The translations under genes were made by a program, and so were the position numbers. The notes under the pieces are model-generated. The model ran no database searches. It worked only from the letters and a program-made list of their open reading frames with translations, and was not told the origin of the DNA. This document shows positions 56,712 through 64,000 of a stretch of 64,000 nucleotides of DNA, one piece after another; the stretch's first letter is position 1, and each line of letters begins with the position of its first letter. This DNA is from CAZOOK01 sp964581385 (GTDB lineage: Bacteria; Pseudomonadota; Gammaproteobacteria; Nevskiales; Nevskiaceae): assembly GCA_964581385.1 (NCBI GenBank), contig CAZOOK010000002.1:124001-188000 (forward strand). The letters are read 5' to 3'.

Positions 56712-58817
56712 ATGCGTTTCTTATATCACTTGGCGCGCATCGCGTTCGCCCTCGCGGCACTGCCAGTCATGGCGACGCCCGTCGCCGGCGATCACATAAC
56801 GGTCGAGATGGTCGCGGAAGATCTGCGCGCCGCGCCCGGCGCTGACGCTTGGCTCGGGCTGCACATCGTTCCGGAAGCCGGGTGGCATGTGTATTGGCGC
56901 AACCCGGGCGACAGCGGCCTGCCGACCAAGATCGCGTGGACATTGCCTGAGGGTGTCATCGCTGGCGACATTAGCTGGCCGTATCCGCAGCGGCTGCCGT
57001 TCGGCGACTTGGTCAGCTATGGCTACGGCGAAGATCACATCTTACTGACGCCCATGCATGTGCCCGTCGATTGGCCGGCTGGGAAAACACTGCCGATCGC
57101 CGCAAAAGCTTCATGGCTGGTTTGCAAGGACATCTGCATTCCCGGCTCCGCGTCCTTCTCGCTCGAAATCCCGATCAGCACGCAAGCGATGCCGGATCCG
57201 GCGCGGATCGCGGATTTCGCCGCCGCGCGCGCGCGTCTGCCGGCGTCGATGCCCACGGATTGGATCGCCGATTTTGCGATAGCGAACGGCCGCTTTAATC
57301 TCGGCATCGCACACGCGGCCGTGACCGCCGGCTCCAAGATCGAATTCTTTCCACTGGATACCGCCCTCGTCGATTTCGCCGCAGCACAGCTCACCACCGC
57401 CGACACGAACGGCATACGTCTGTCGCAGACTCTCAACGCCTCATATGTTCCGGTCCCTGCGTTGAGCTCGATCGATGGCGTGCTGGTCGTTCATGATCGC
57501 GACAAGGTGCGCGCATATGAGCTGCACGCAGTACCAGGCACCGTTGCACCCGTTACTCCTTCAAACCCGGAACACGACGCCCAAACCCAGAGTGGAAGCA
57601 GCACATTGGCCACCGCACTGCTGCTCGCCTTACTCGGCGGCTTGGTACTGAATCTGATGCCCTGCGTGTTCCCGGTGCTGTCGCTGAAAGCACTGGCGCT
57701 CGCGCACGCGGGTGCCAAGGAACATCATGAACGGCGCGTCGATGCGCTTGCGTATACCGCCGGCATCGTGCTCTCGTTCGCCGCGCTTGCTGCGCTAATG
57801 CTGGCGTTGCGCGCGGCGGGCCGCGCGGTCGGCTGGGGATTTCAGTTGCAGTCGCCATCATTCGTGGCGCTGCTCGCCTACCTTATGTTCGCGCTCGGCC
57901 TGTCGATGTCTGGCGTATTCGCGTTCGGCACGCGTTGGATGGGAACCGGGCAACGGCTCACCGAACTCGGCGGCGCGCGCGGGTCGTTCTTCACCGGTGT
58001 GCTCGCCGCCGTCGTCGCCAGTCCATGCAGCGCGCCGTTCATGGGCACCGCCACCGGTTTCGCACTGGCGCAGTCGCCCGTGATCGCCATTCTGATTTTC
58101 GTCGCGCTTGGCGTCGGCCTCGCCGCGCCGTTCCTGCTGATCGGTTTTGTGCCAGCGTTGGGCGCGCGCCTGCCGCGTCCCGGCGCATGGATGGAGACGG
58201 TCAAGCAGGTGCTCGCATTTCCGCTCTATATCACTAGCGTGTGGTTGATCTGGGTGCTGGCACGGCAGGCCGGCGCCGACGCCGCAGGCCTGGCGCTTGC
58301 CGGCCTCGTGCTGATCGCGTTCGGACTGTGGCTGACGAGCCGGAGCGACGGCATCGCCGCGAAGCTACTGGCAGCGGCCTCGATGCTCGGCGCAATCGCG
58401 CTGACAGCGAGCCCGATGCTGCGGCAAGGCGAGCCTGCTTCCGTCAATACGGCATCCGCTTCGTCGAGCACGATTGAACCCTACTCCGACGCACGCTTCG
58501 CCGAACTGCGCGCGCAGCATCGCATCGTGTTCGTGAATTTCACTGCCGACTGGTGCCTGTCGTGCAAGGTCAACGAGCGCTTCACCCTGCGCTCGCAGCG
58601 TGTGCACGATGCATTCGCGGCGGAAAACGTGGCTTGGCTCGAAGGCGACTGGACGCGATACGATCCGGTCATCACACAAGTGCTACAGCGCTTCGGGCGA
58701 TCCGGCGTACCGTTGTACCTGCTCTACACCGATAGCGAGCAGCCACAAGTGCTGCCGCAAGTGCTCACACCTGACATTGTCATCGAAGCGCTGAAGATGA
58801 AGCAGGTGGATCGTTAA
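56712..58817 (+). CDS. Thiol:disulfide interchange protein, DsbD/ScsB family
   Basis: Membrane electron carrier (701 aa) that takes reducing power from thioredoxin to periplasmic thiols. Signal peptide, then an N-terminal periplasmic domain with LVCKDICIPGSASF (a ScsB-type cysteine pair), then eight membrane helices with LMPCVFPVLS and SPCSAPFMGTATGF (the buried cysteine pair). A C-terminal thioredoxin domain has ADWCLSCKVN (Cys 614/617). The start ATG 56712 lies beside the DUF2845 gene. Its end overlaps lptE by four bases on the other strand. Confidence 0.93.
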   Translation: MRFLYHLARIAFALAALPVMATPVAGDHITVEMVAEDLRAAPGADAWLGLHIVPEAGWHVYWRNPGDSGLPTKIAWTLPEGVIAGDISWPYPQRLPFGDLVSYGYGEDHILLTPMHVPVDWPAGKTLPIAAKASWLVCKDICIPGSASFSLEIPISTQAMPDPARIADFAAARARLPASMPTDWIADFAIANGRFNLGIAHAAVTAGSKIEFFPLDTALVDFAAAQLTTADTNGIRLSQTLNASYVPVPALSSIDGVLVVHDRDKVRAYELHAVPGTVAPVTPSNPEHDAQTQSGSSTLATALLLALLGGLVLNLMPCVFPVLSLKALALAHAGAKEHHERRVDALAYTAGIVLSFAALAALMLALRAAGRAVGWGFQLQSPSFVALLAYLMFALGLSMSGVFAFGTRWMGTGQRLTELGGARGSFFTGVLAAVVASPCSAPFMGTATGFALAQSPVIAILIFVALGVGLAAPFLLIGFVPALGARLPRPGAWMETVKQVLAFPLYITSVWLIWVLARQAGADAAGLALAGLVLIAFGLWLTSRSDGIAAKLLAAASMLGAIALTASPMLRQGEPASVNTASASSSTIEPYSDARFAELRAQHRIVFVNFTADWCLSCKVNERFTLRSQRVHDAFAAENVAWLEGDWTRYDPVITQVLQRFGRSGVPLYLLYTDSEQPQVLPQVLTPDIVIEALKMKQVDR

Positions 58818-59329
58818 CTCGCCGGCTGCGGCCGGCTGAGCGCCGCCTCCAGACGCAGCAGCAACAGATCCGCCATCTGATCCTGAATGTAGTCGCTGAG
58901 GCGCGCCTGTTCTTCATCCTTGGCGACGATCTGCTGCGCGTTGAAACTGTAGTCGCGCGACAGGCTCAGAATATCCGGCGCCACTAGACTCTTGCCATCG
59001 CCAATCAACTCGTAATGCACGGTAACGATCACGCGATATTCGATGGCGAAACCGGAACTGTTGATCGATAACGCGTCCTGCCGCACGGACAAACCCGATA
59101 GGCGTAGCGTAGTTTTGGCATCGCTGGCGCGCGACTTCACGAGTCCCCCGCGGCTCGCGATGCGTTTTTGCAGAGCGGTCTGGATCTCCGGCGTCGATAC
59201 GCGATAAAAATCGAGCGCTTCGATATAGACCGAGCTCAGCGGTTCAGGTAGCGGCCGGTCACCTGCCCAATGGAAGCCGCAGCCGCCAAGCAGCAGGGAT
59301 AGCGCGACGATGCACAGATACCGTGTCAT
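58814..59329 (-). CDS. lptE: LPS-assembly lipoprotein LptE
   Basis: Lipoprotein (171 aa) that plugs the LptD barrel for lipopolysaccharide export. The lipobox is LLGGCGF (Cys17). The middle and C-terminal beta segments (YRVIVTVHYELIGDGKSLV; LSRDYSFNAQQIVAKDEEQARL) are typical of LptE. Its start overlaps the leuS stop by four bases, the usual leuS-lptE order. holA, often next, is absent here. Confidence 0.94.
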   Translation of the reverse strand: MTRYLCIVALSLLLGGCGFHWAGDRPLPEPLSSVYIEALDFYRVSTPEIQTALQKRIASRGGLVKSRASDAKTTLRLSGLSVRQDALSINSSGFAIEYRVIVTVHYELIGDGKSLVAPDILSLSRDYSFNAQQIVAKDEEQARLSDYIQDQMADLLLLRLEAALSRPQPAS

Positions 59330-61911
59330 ACAACGAGATTGATCAGTTTGCCGGGCACGTGGATTTTCTTTTTGACCGGCTGATCACCGATGAATTTCCG
59401 CACGTTCGGATCGGCGAGTGCAATGGCGAATGCCGCTTCCGCGTCGATACCCGTCGACACTTCGATGTTGCCGCGCAGCTTGCCGTTGACCTGGACCACC
59501 AGCGTCACGGTATCCGCTTGCAACGCGGCCGGATCAGGCCGCGGCCACGGCGTATCGATGACCGGTGCATCGTGGCCGAGCGCGAACCACAACTGGTGAC
59601 AGATGTGCGGCACGATCGGCGACAGCGCCGTCGTCAGCAGCGTCAATGCCTCGCGCATGACAGCGCAGCCCTGCGGGCTGGTGTCATCAAATTTGAGCAG
59701 CGCGTTCACCAGCTCCATCGCGGCGGCGATCGCCGTGTTGAAGTTGTAGCGACGACCAATGTCGTCGCTCATCTTCGCCAGCGTCTGATGTGCCTTGCGT
59801 CGCAGATCTTTTTGCGTCGGGCTCAGATTTGCGGCATCGAGTGCGGGTGTCGTTCCCGTCGCGACGTGGTCGGCGACGAGCTTCCACAAGCGCTTCAGGA
59901 AACGCAGGCTGCCATCGATGCCGGCGTCGCTCCACTCCAGCGTCTGTTCCGGCGGTGCCGCGAACATCATGAACAGGCGCGCCGCGTCGGCACCGTAGCG
60001 TTCGACGATGGCTTGCGGATCGACGCCATTGTTCTTGGACTTGGACATCGTGCCCATACCAGCGGCAACCAGTTCCGCGCCGTCGTTCGCGCGTACCGCG
60101 CGCATGGGACGACCCTTGTCATCGCGCTCGACGGTCACTTCCGATGGCGCGATCCATTCGCGGCCGCCGCCCGGCACGTCGCGGTAGTACGCTTCCGCGA
60201 GCACCATGCCCTGCGTCAGCAGGCGCGTGAACGGCTCGCCGACCGCCGTGAGTCCGCTATCGCGCATCGTCTTCTGGAAAAAGCGCGCGTACAGCAAGTG
60301 CAGAATCGCGTGCTCGATGCCACCGATGTACTGATCCACCGGCAGCCAGTACGCGGCGCGCTGGTCCAGCATCGCCTTGCCGCTGTCCGCGCAGGCGAAA
60401 CGCGCGAAATACCACGACGAATCGACGAAGGTATCGAACGTATCCGTCTCGCGGCGCGCCGGCTTGCCGCATTGCGGACACTTGCACTCGTAGAACGACG
60501 GTTCGCGCAGCAATGGATTGCCGCGGCCATCCGGCACCAGGTTTTCCGGCAGCACGACCGGCAGCTGCTCTTCCGGCACCGGCACCGCGTCGCAGCTTTC
60601 GCAGTAGATCACCGGGATCGGGCAACCCCAGTAGCGCTGGCGCGAAATACCCCAGTCGCGCAGGCGGTAGTTCACGCGGCGGCGGCCGTGCTTCAGCACT
60701 TCCAATTTGCCGGCGATGGCGTCGAAGGCGGCGCGGAAATCAAGACCGCTGAAGTCGCCGGAATTCAGCGTGACCGCCTTTTCGGCGAACGCGGCTTCGC
60801 TGATATCGGGCTGCGTTTTCGCATCCGCACCGATGACGACCTTCATCGATAGACCATAAGCCTTGGCGAATTCCCAGTCGCGCTGATCATGCGCCGGCAC
60901 CGACATCACGCAGCCCGTGCCATAGGTCATCAGCACGAAATTCGCGGCCCACACCGGCACGCGCTCGCCCGTGAGCGGATGCACGACATCGATACCGAGC
61001 GCCACACCACGCTTCTCCATCGTTTCCAACGTCGCCTCGGTGACGTCGGTCTTGCGCGCATCCTCGACGAACGCCGCCACCTTCGGATCGCGCTTCGCCG
61101 TTTCCAGCGTCAGCGGATGCTGGGCGGCGACGGCGACATAAGTGACGCCGAACAACGTGTCCGGTCGCGTCGTAAACACCGTCAGATGCTCGTTGCGACC
61201 GGCAAGCTGAAAATCGATCTCGACACCCTCGCTGCGGCCAATCCAGTTCGCCTGCATAGTCTTGACCGCATCGGGCCAGCCTTCGAGCTTCTGCAGATCC
61301 GCCAGCAGCTCGCCGGCATAGGCAGTGATCTTCAGGAACCACTGCGGAATCTCGCGCTGCTCGACGAGCGCGCCCGAACGCCAGCCACGGCCGTCGATGA
61401 CCTGCTCGTTGGCCAGCACGGTCTGATCGACCGGATCCCAGTTCACCAGCGAGTTGCGGCGATATACCAGACCTTTGCGGAACAACTGAGTGAACAGCCA
61501 CTGCTCCCAGCGATAGTAATCCGGCCGGCAAGTCATCAACTCGCGCGACCAGTCGTAGGCGAAGCCCAGGCTCTTGAGCTGCGCGCGCATGTAATCGATA
61601 TTCGAATACGTCCACTGCGCCGGCGGCACCTTCTGCTTGATCGCCGCGTTCTCCGCCGGCAGCCCGAACGCGTCCCAGCCGATCGGCTGCAGCACACTCT
61701 TGCCGCACATGCGCTGGTAGCGCGCGATTACATCGCCGATCGTGTAATTCCGCACATGTCCCATATGCAGGCGGCCCGACGGATACGGAAACATCGACAG
61801 GCAATAAAATTTCTCGCGCGCGGAATCTTCCATGGCGCGAAAACAATCGTGTTCGGTCCAAAAGGCTTGCGCGGCGCGTTCAACCTCGGCCGCTGTGTAA
61901 TCGGGTTTCAT
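59326..61911 (-). CDS. leuS: Leucyl-tRNA synthetase
   Basis: Class I synthetase (861 aa from the ATG 61911; a GTG at 61929 adds six residues). The HIGH motif appears as HMGH (49-52) in FPYPSGRLHMGHVRNY. An editing (CP1) domain with FTTRPDTLFGVTYV follows, then a zinc region (CKCPQCGK). The KMSKS motif reads TMSKSKNNGVDPQ near residue 622, so its first lysine is Thr. The C-terminal VQVNGKLRG and VPGKLINLVV close the protein. No ribosome site is clear. Confidence 0.95.
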   Translation of the reverse strand: MKPDYTAAEVERAAQAFWTEHDCFRAMEDSAREKFYCLSMFPYPSGRLHMGHVRNYTIGDVIARYQRMCGKSVLQPIGWDAFGLPAENAAIKQKVPPAQWTYSNIDYMRAQLKSLGFAYDWSRELMTCRPDYYRWEQWLFTQLFRKGLVYRRNSLVNWDPVDQTVLANEQVIDGRGWRSGALVEQREIPQWFLKITAYAGELLADLQKLEGWPDAVKTMQANWIGRSEGVEIDFQLAGRNEHLTVFTTRPDTLFGVTYVAVAAQHPLTLETAKRDPKVAAFVEDARKTDVTEATLETMEKRGVALGIDVVHPLTGERVPVWAANFVLMTYGTGCVMSVPAHDQRDWEFAKAYGLSMKVVIGADAKTQPDISEAAFAEKAVTLNSGDFSGLDFRAAFDAIAGKLEVLKHGRRRVNYRLRDWGISRQRYWGCPIPVIYCESCDAVPVPEEQLPVVLPENLVPDGRGNPLLREPSFYECKCPQCGKPARRETDTFDTFVDSSWYFARFACADSGKAMLDQRAAYWLPVDQYIGGIEHAILHLLYARFFQKTMRDSGLTAVGEPFTRLLTQGMVLAEAYYRDVPGGGREWIAPSEVTVERDDKGRPMRAVRANDGAELVAAGMGTMSKSKNNGVDPQAIVERYGADAARLFMMFAAPPEQTLEWSDAGIDGSLRFLKRLWKLVADHVATGTTPALDAANLSPTQKDLRRKAHQTLAKMSDDIGRRYNFNTAIAAAMELVNALLKFDDTSPQGCAVMREALTLLTTALSPIVPHICHQLWFALGHDAPVIDTPWPRPDPAALQADTVTLVVQVNGKLRGNIEVSTGIDAEAAFAIALADPNVRKFIGDQPVKKKIHVPGKLINLVV

Positions 61912-61985
61912 TTCGGAAGTAACGGGCACGGAGTCGTATATGGTAGCTGCTTGGAACCGGGACCGGTTGCATCGCTGGCACTGTC

Positions 61986-62546
61986 ATGGGCAAACGGCGA
62001 TCCCTGCTCCTTCCAAGCACGCCTTTGGGCCGCCGGAAGTTCGCACGGCATAATGATCGGACTGCCATCGGAAGGAAGTGGGGCTTGGAATCCCTGCGTT
62101 CGCTCGACGCTCTCGAGTACATTGTCCTTATTGCAATTCTCGCCTGCGGCGCCCTGCTGCGCGCGCTCGCGGCGTGGCACTACTGGACTTGGTTCGATGG
62201 CGAATTTCCTGGGCTATGAGACGCTTCCGCAGTTACGCTGAGCCAGGGCGCAACAACCTACATTCAACAGGCCGGCGCGCCGGGCTCTGCCAACCTGCTA
62301 TGGGGTCAGCTGCCGTTCTTTCGGCCACCGTTGGCGTCGTGGTACTTCGCGGCCGTCTTTCCCCTGTTCGGATTCGACCGGCTGGCGGCGGCGATTGTCC
62401 AGATTGGACTCGCAGCGCTCGCGTATACAGCCATTTTCTCCGTGGCGCGTCGTGTTGTCGGATCGAAACCCGCGCTCCTGGCAATACTGCTGACGGCGCT
62501 ATACCACGTCATGGAGCAGTTCCCGATGGATCCTGTCGATTTTTAG
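61986..62546 (+). pseudogene. Decayed GT-C-like membrane protein gene with internal TGA
   Basis: One forward frame from the ATG 61986 runs through a helix-rich N-terminal sequence (LEYIVLIAILACGALLRAL, WHYWTWFDGEFPGL), meets TGA at 62217-62219, and continues in the same frame as DASAVTLSQGATTYIQQ and LPFFRPPLASWYFAAVFPLF through more helices to a TAG at 62546. Only about 185 codons of the usual 400 or more are left, and the 3' part is lost against the convergent acyltransferase gene. The periplasmic segment after the TGA matches GT-C architecture, so it is the same gene. Likely a relic. Confidence 0.7.
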
Positions 62547-62566
62547 CGGACGCACCCATCCCGTGT

Positions 62567-64000
62567 TTACCGAGCTATGTTGCTGTCGGGAGAAGCTGGG
62601 TTTCGCTCCGTTTCGGCGGAATGGCTCCCGCCTTGCGCCGAATTTATCGAGCCTGACTCCGATATTTCCTTTGCAAGCGGCTCAAATGCCTTGGCCTGTC
62701 TTGCCGCCGTCACTGTTATGTGATGCGAGTCCCAGTAAAGTGGGATGCCGTCCTTAATGGGCGGGCATATGCTCGCCGTGCAGAAATAATCGGTGACATC
62801 GACCACCGTGACGTTCTTCAAGCCATCGGCAGCATCTCGGAGCTTGGTCAGAATCGGCGCCGCTTCCCGGTCGAAAGTGGCCCGCGGCATTGAGCATTCC
62901 GCCTCAGCGTGCTTGCGGATGCAGCGCGGCACGGTATCGCTCAGCGCTGGTGTGGGTCCGATTAGGACGACATGGCGCACTTTCGCGCTGACCGCCTCAA
63001 GTGTGCGGCGCAGTGCCTGCGGCTGGCTGCCCGTGAGTCGCCACATGGCCACGATCACAAGAGTAGGCTGACCGCCGATATGACGTACAGCCGCTGCTTC
63101 AAAATCACGACAGATGAAGTCGCTCGGATGTGTCCGATCAGGCATCCAGTCCAGCAATGGCGGGCAGGAATCATGGGACAAGTCGACAACCGGCACCGGC
63201 ATGGCCGGGCGCCAAGCAAAGGCCATAGAGTCGCCCCAGATGGCCACCTTGGCCCCGGCAGGGTCCGGACATTTAGGTACCTTGGACTCCTTCCAGATGT
63301 AGCGGCATCCACGACCCGGCAGATCCTTCTCCGCCTGAGTAGCCAAGGGAAAAGGATCGACCGCCTTTGGCGGACTTGGCTGCAATCCGAGCGCGCAGGC
63401 TGACAGCGAAAGCGTGATGCTTGTCATGGCGCCGCAAGCGACTATCCGCCACTTATCGTAACGCATGCTGCGGAACGGCTGCTCGATATACCGGTAACTG
63501 ACGAAGGCGAGCGGAAATGCAGCGGCGCAGAGCAGCAGACGTACCGGGAAACTGGTCTCACCAACACTGGTTGCACGATAGAACGCCAGCAACGGCCAAT
63601 GCCAGAGGTAAAGGCTGTATGAAATCAGGCCGATGCCGACCACAGGCTTCGATCGCAGGAACTGCCCGGCCAAACCTAAGTTGCCACCGCCATGTGCAGC
63701 GATACAGATCATGGCCGCTCCAACCACCGCCGGCAAGACTCCAAGACCGGGTATTTGCGGTAGTGGGTAGACACAAGCGACAAGGGTTATGAGCAAACCC
63801 ATCGCAGGTACCCATGCTGACATAATCCTGCGTGCGCCCATGGCGATCAGGCTACCAGTGGCCAGTTCCCAGAAACGCGGAGGCATTTGGTAAAAGGCCC
63901 ATTCCTCCCTCCAAACGATCAGCAGCTGCGCTAGTGCGAGTGACGCGACAGCGATCACGAGCGCAGTACGGCGCGGGTGGCGAGTTCGCATGATCCACAT
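62567..64000 (-). CDS. Acyltransferase 3 with fused SGNH domain (partial, N-terminus beyond right edge)
   Basis: OafA-type O-acetyltransferase, of which 477 residues are visible. The first part has the last membrane helices of the AT3 domain (SYSLYLWHWPLLAFYRA, PLAFVSYRYIEQPFRSMR). The C-terminal periplasmic SGNH hydrolase domain has WGDSMAFAWRP with the nucleophile Ser and DSHHIT with the Asp/His. Such fusions O-acetylate lipopolysaccharide, peptidoglycan or exopolysaccharide. The N-terminal catalytic His region of AT3 lies outside the window. Convergent with the decayed GT-C gene, which suggests an old surface-polysaccharide locus. Confidence 0.9.
   Translation of the reverse strand: MWIMRTRHPRRTALVIAVASLALAQLLIVWREEWAFYQMPPRFWELATGSLIAMGARRIMSAWVPAMGLLITLVACVYPLPQIPGLGVLPAVVGAAMICIAAHGGGNLGLAGQFLRSKPVVGIGLISYSLYLWHWPLLAFYRATSVGETSFPVRLLLCAAAFPLAFVSYRYIEQPFRSMRYDKWRIVACGAMTSITLSLSACALGLQPSPPKAVDPFPLATQAEKDLPGRGCRYIWKESKVPKCPDPAGAKVAIWGDSMAFAWRPAMPVPVVDLSHDSCPPLLDWMPDRTHPSDFICRDFEAAAVRHIGGQPTLVIVAMWRLTGSQPQALRRTLEAVSAKVRHVVLIGPTPALSDTVPRCIRKHAEAECSMPRATFDREAAPILTKLRDAADGLKNVTVVDVTDYFCTASICPPIKDGIPLYWDSHHITVTAARQAKAFEPLAKEISESGSINSAQGGSHSAETERNPASPDSNIAR

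Noticed and set aside
59323..60852. A 509-codon forward reading frame antisense to leuS
   Set aside because: It lies entirely within leuS on the other strand, lacks any domain, and its composition (Arg, His and Ala-rich) is typical of a mirror frame in GC-rich DNA.
62217..62219. TGA in the GT-C relic as a selenocysteine codon
   Set aside because: No SECIS-like hairpin directly follows, the family has no selenoprotein members I know of, and the gene is also truncated at its 3' end.

Overview
The window looks like chromosomal DNA of a free-living, GC-rich gammaproteobacterium. The clues are a pilMNOPQ cluster divergent from the penicillin-binding protein 1A gene, a short-form HisG, gltA beside rpmE, rph/rdgB/hemW in one cluster, lptE directly after leuS, and an ordinary class A RNase P RNA. 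A lineage near Xanthomonadales/Nevskiales is my inference from this gene order, not something the sequence proves. Coding density is high and many genes overlap by 1-4 bases. I see no prophage, insertion sequence, CRISPR array, tRNA or rRNA.

Layout. 1-7.8 kb: type IV pilus alignment and secretin genes (pilQPONM, reverse; pilQ runs off the left edge), divergent from mrcA and a conserved unknown gene. 7.9-15.7 kb: gltA, rpmE, HIT protein and thioesterase, an HTATIP2-like oxidoreductase, a haemolysin III/NfeD/QmcA membrane operon, an acyltransferase and sufE. 15.8-23.1 kb: a forward run with msrPQ, rph, a DoxX-like gene, a type 2 argC, rdgB, hemW, a CPXCG zinc-ribbon protein, a short-chain dehydrogenase and a C39-like protein. 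23.1-32 kb: a GT-C-like membrane protein, alcohol dehydrogenase, a hypoxanthine-DNA glycosylase, a small Ala/Lys/His-rich secreted protein, an M13 metallopeptidase lipoprotein, lysoplasmalogenase, msrB, a glutamine amidotransferase and a glycosyltransferase. 32-41 kb: TerC family protein, uvrD, glgP with a membrane-GAF protein, and a FadI-like thiolase.

41-43.4 kb is visibly richer in A+T. It holds a gene interrupted by one in-frame stop and a polysaccharide deacetylase fused to a membrane module. 43.4-51.1 kb: EcsC protein, RNase P RNA, a BtuF-like protein, an MFS transporter, hisDG and the B12-dependent ethanolamine ammonia-lyase genes eutBC. An A+T-rich intergenic stretch with several hairpins and a strong terminator follows (51.1-51.6 kb). 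Then come an unknown helical protein, a response regulator with a coiled-coil tail, a cysC operon, divergent DUF2845 and dsbD, leuS-lptE, a decayed GT-C gene with an internal stop, and an acyltransferase-SGNH protein running off the right edge.

Working together: pilMNOPQ form the pilus inner-membrane platform and outer-membrane pore. MsrPQ, MsrB and DsbD form a redox repair theme for envelope and cytoplasmic proteins. EutBC would release ammonia and acetaldehyde from ethanolamine without a microcompartment. Most of the window is ordinary housekeeping. The most interesting places are the two genes carrying single internal stops, the haemolysin III gene with no usual start codon, the structured 51.2-51.6 kb intergenic region and the deacetylase-membrane fusion.
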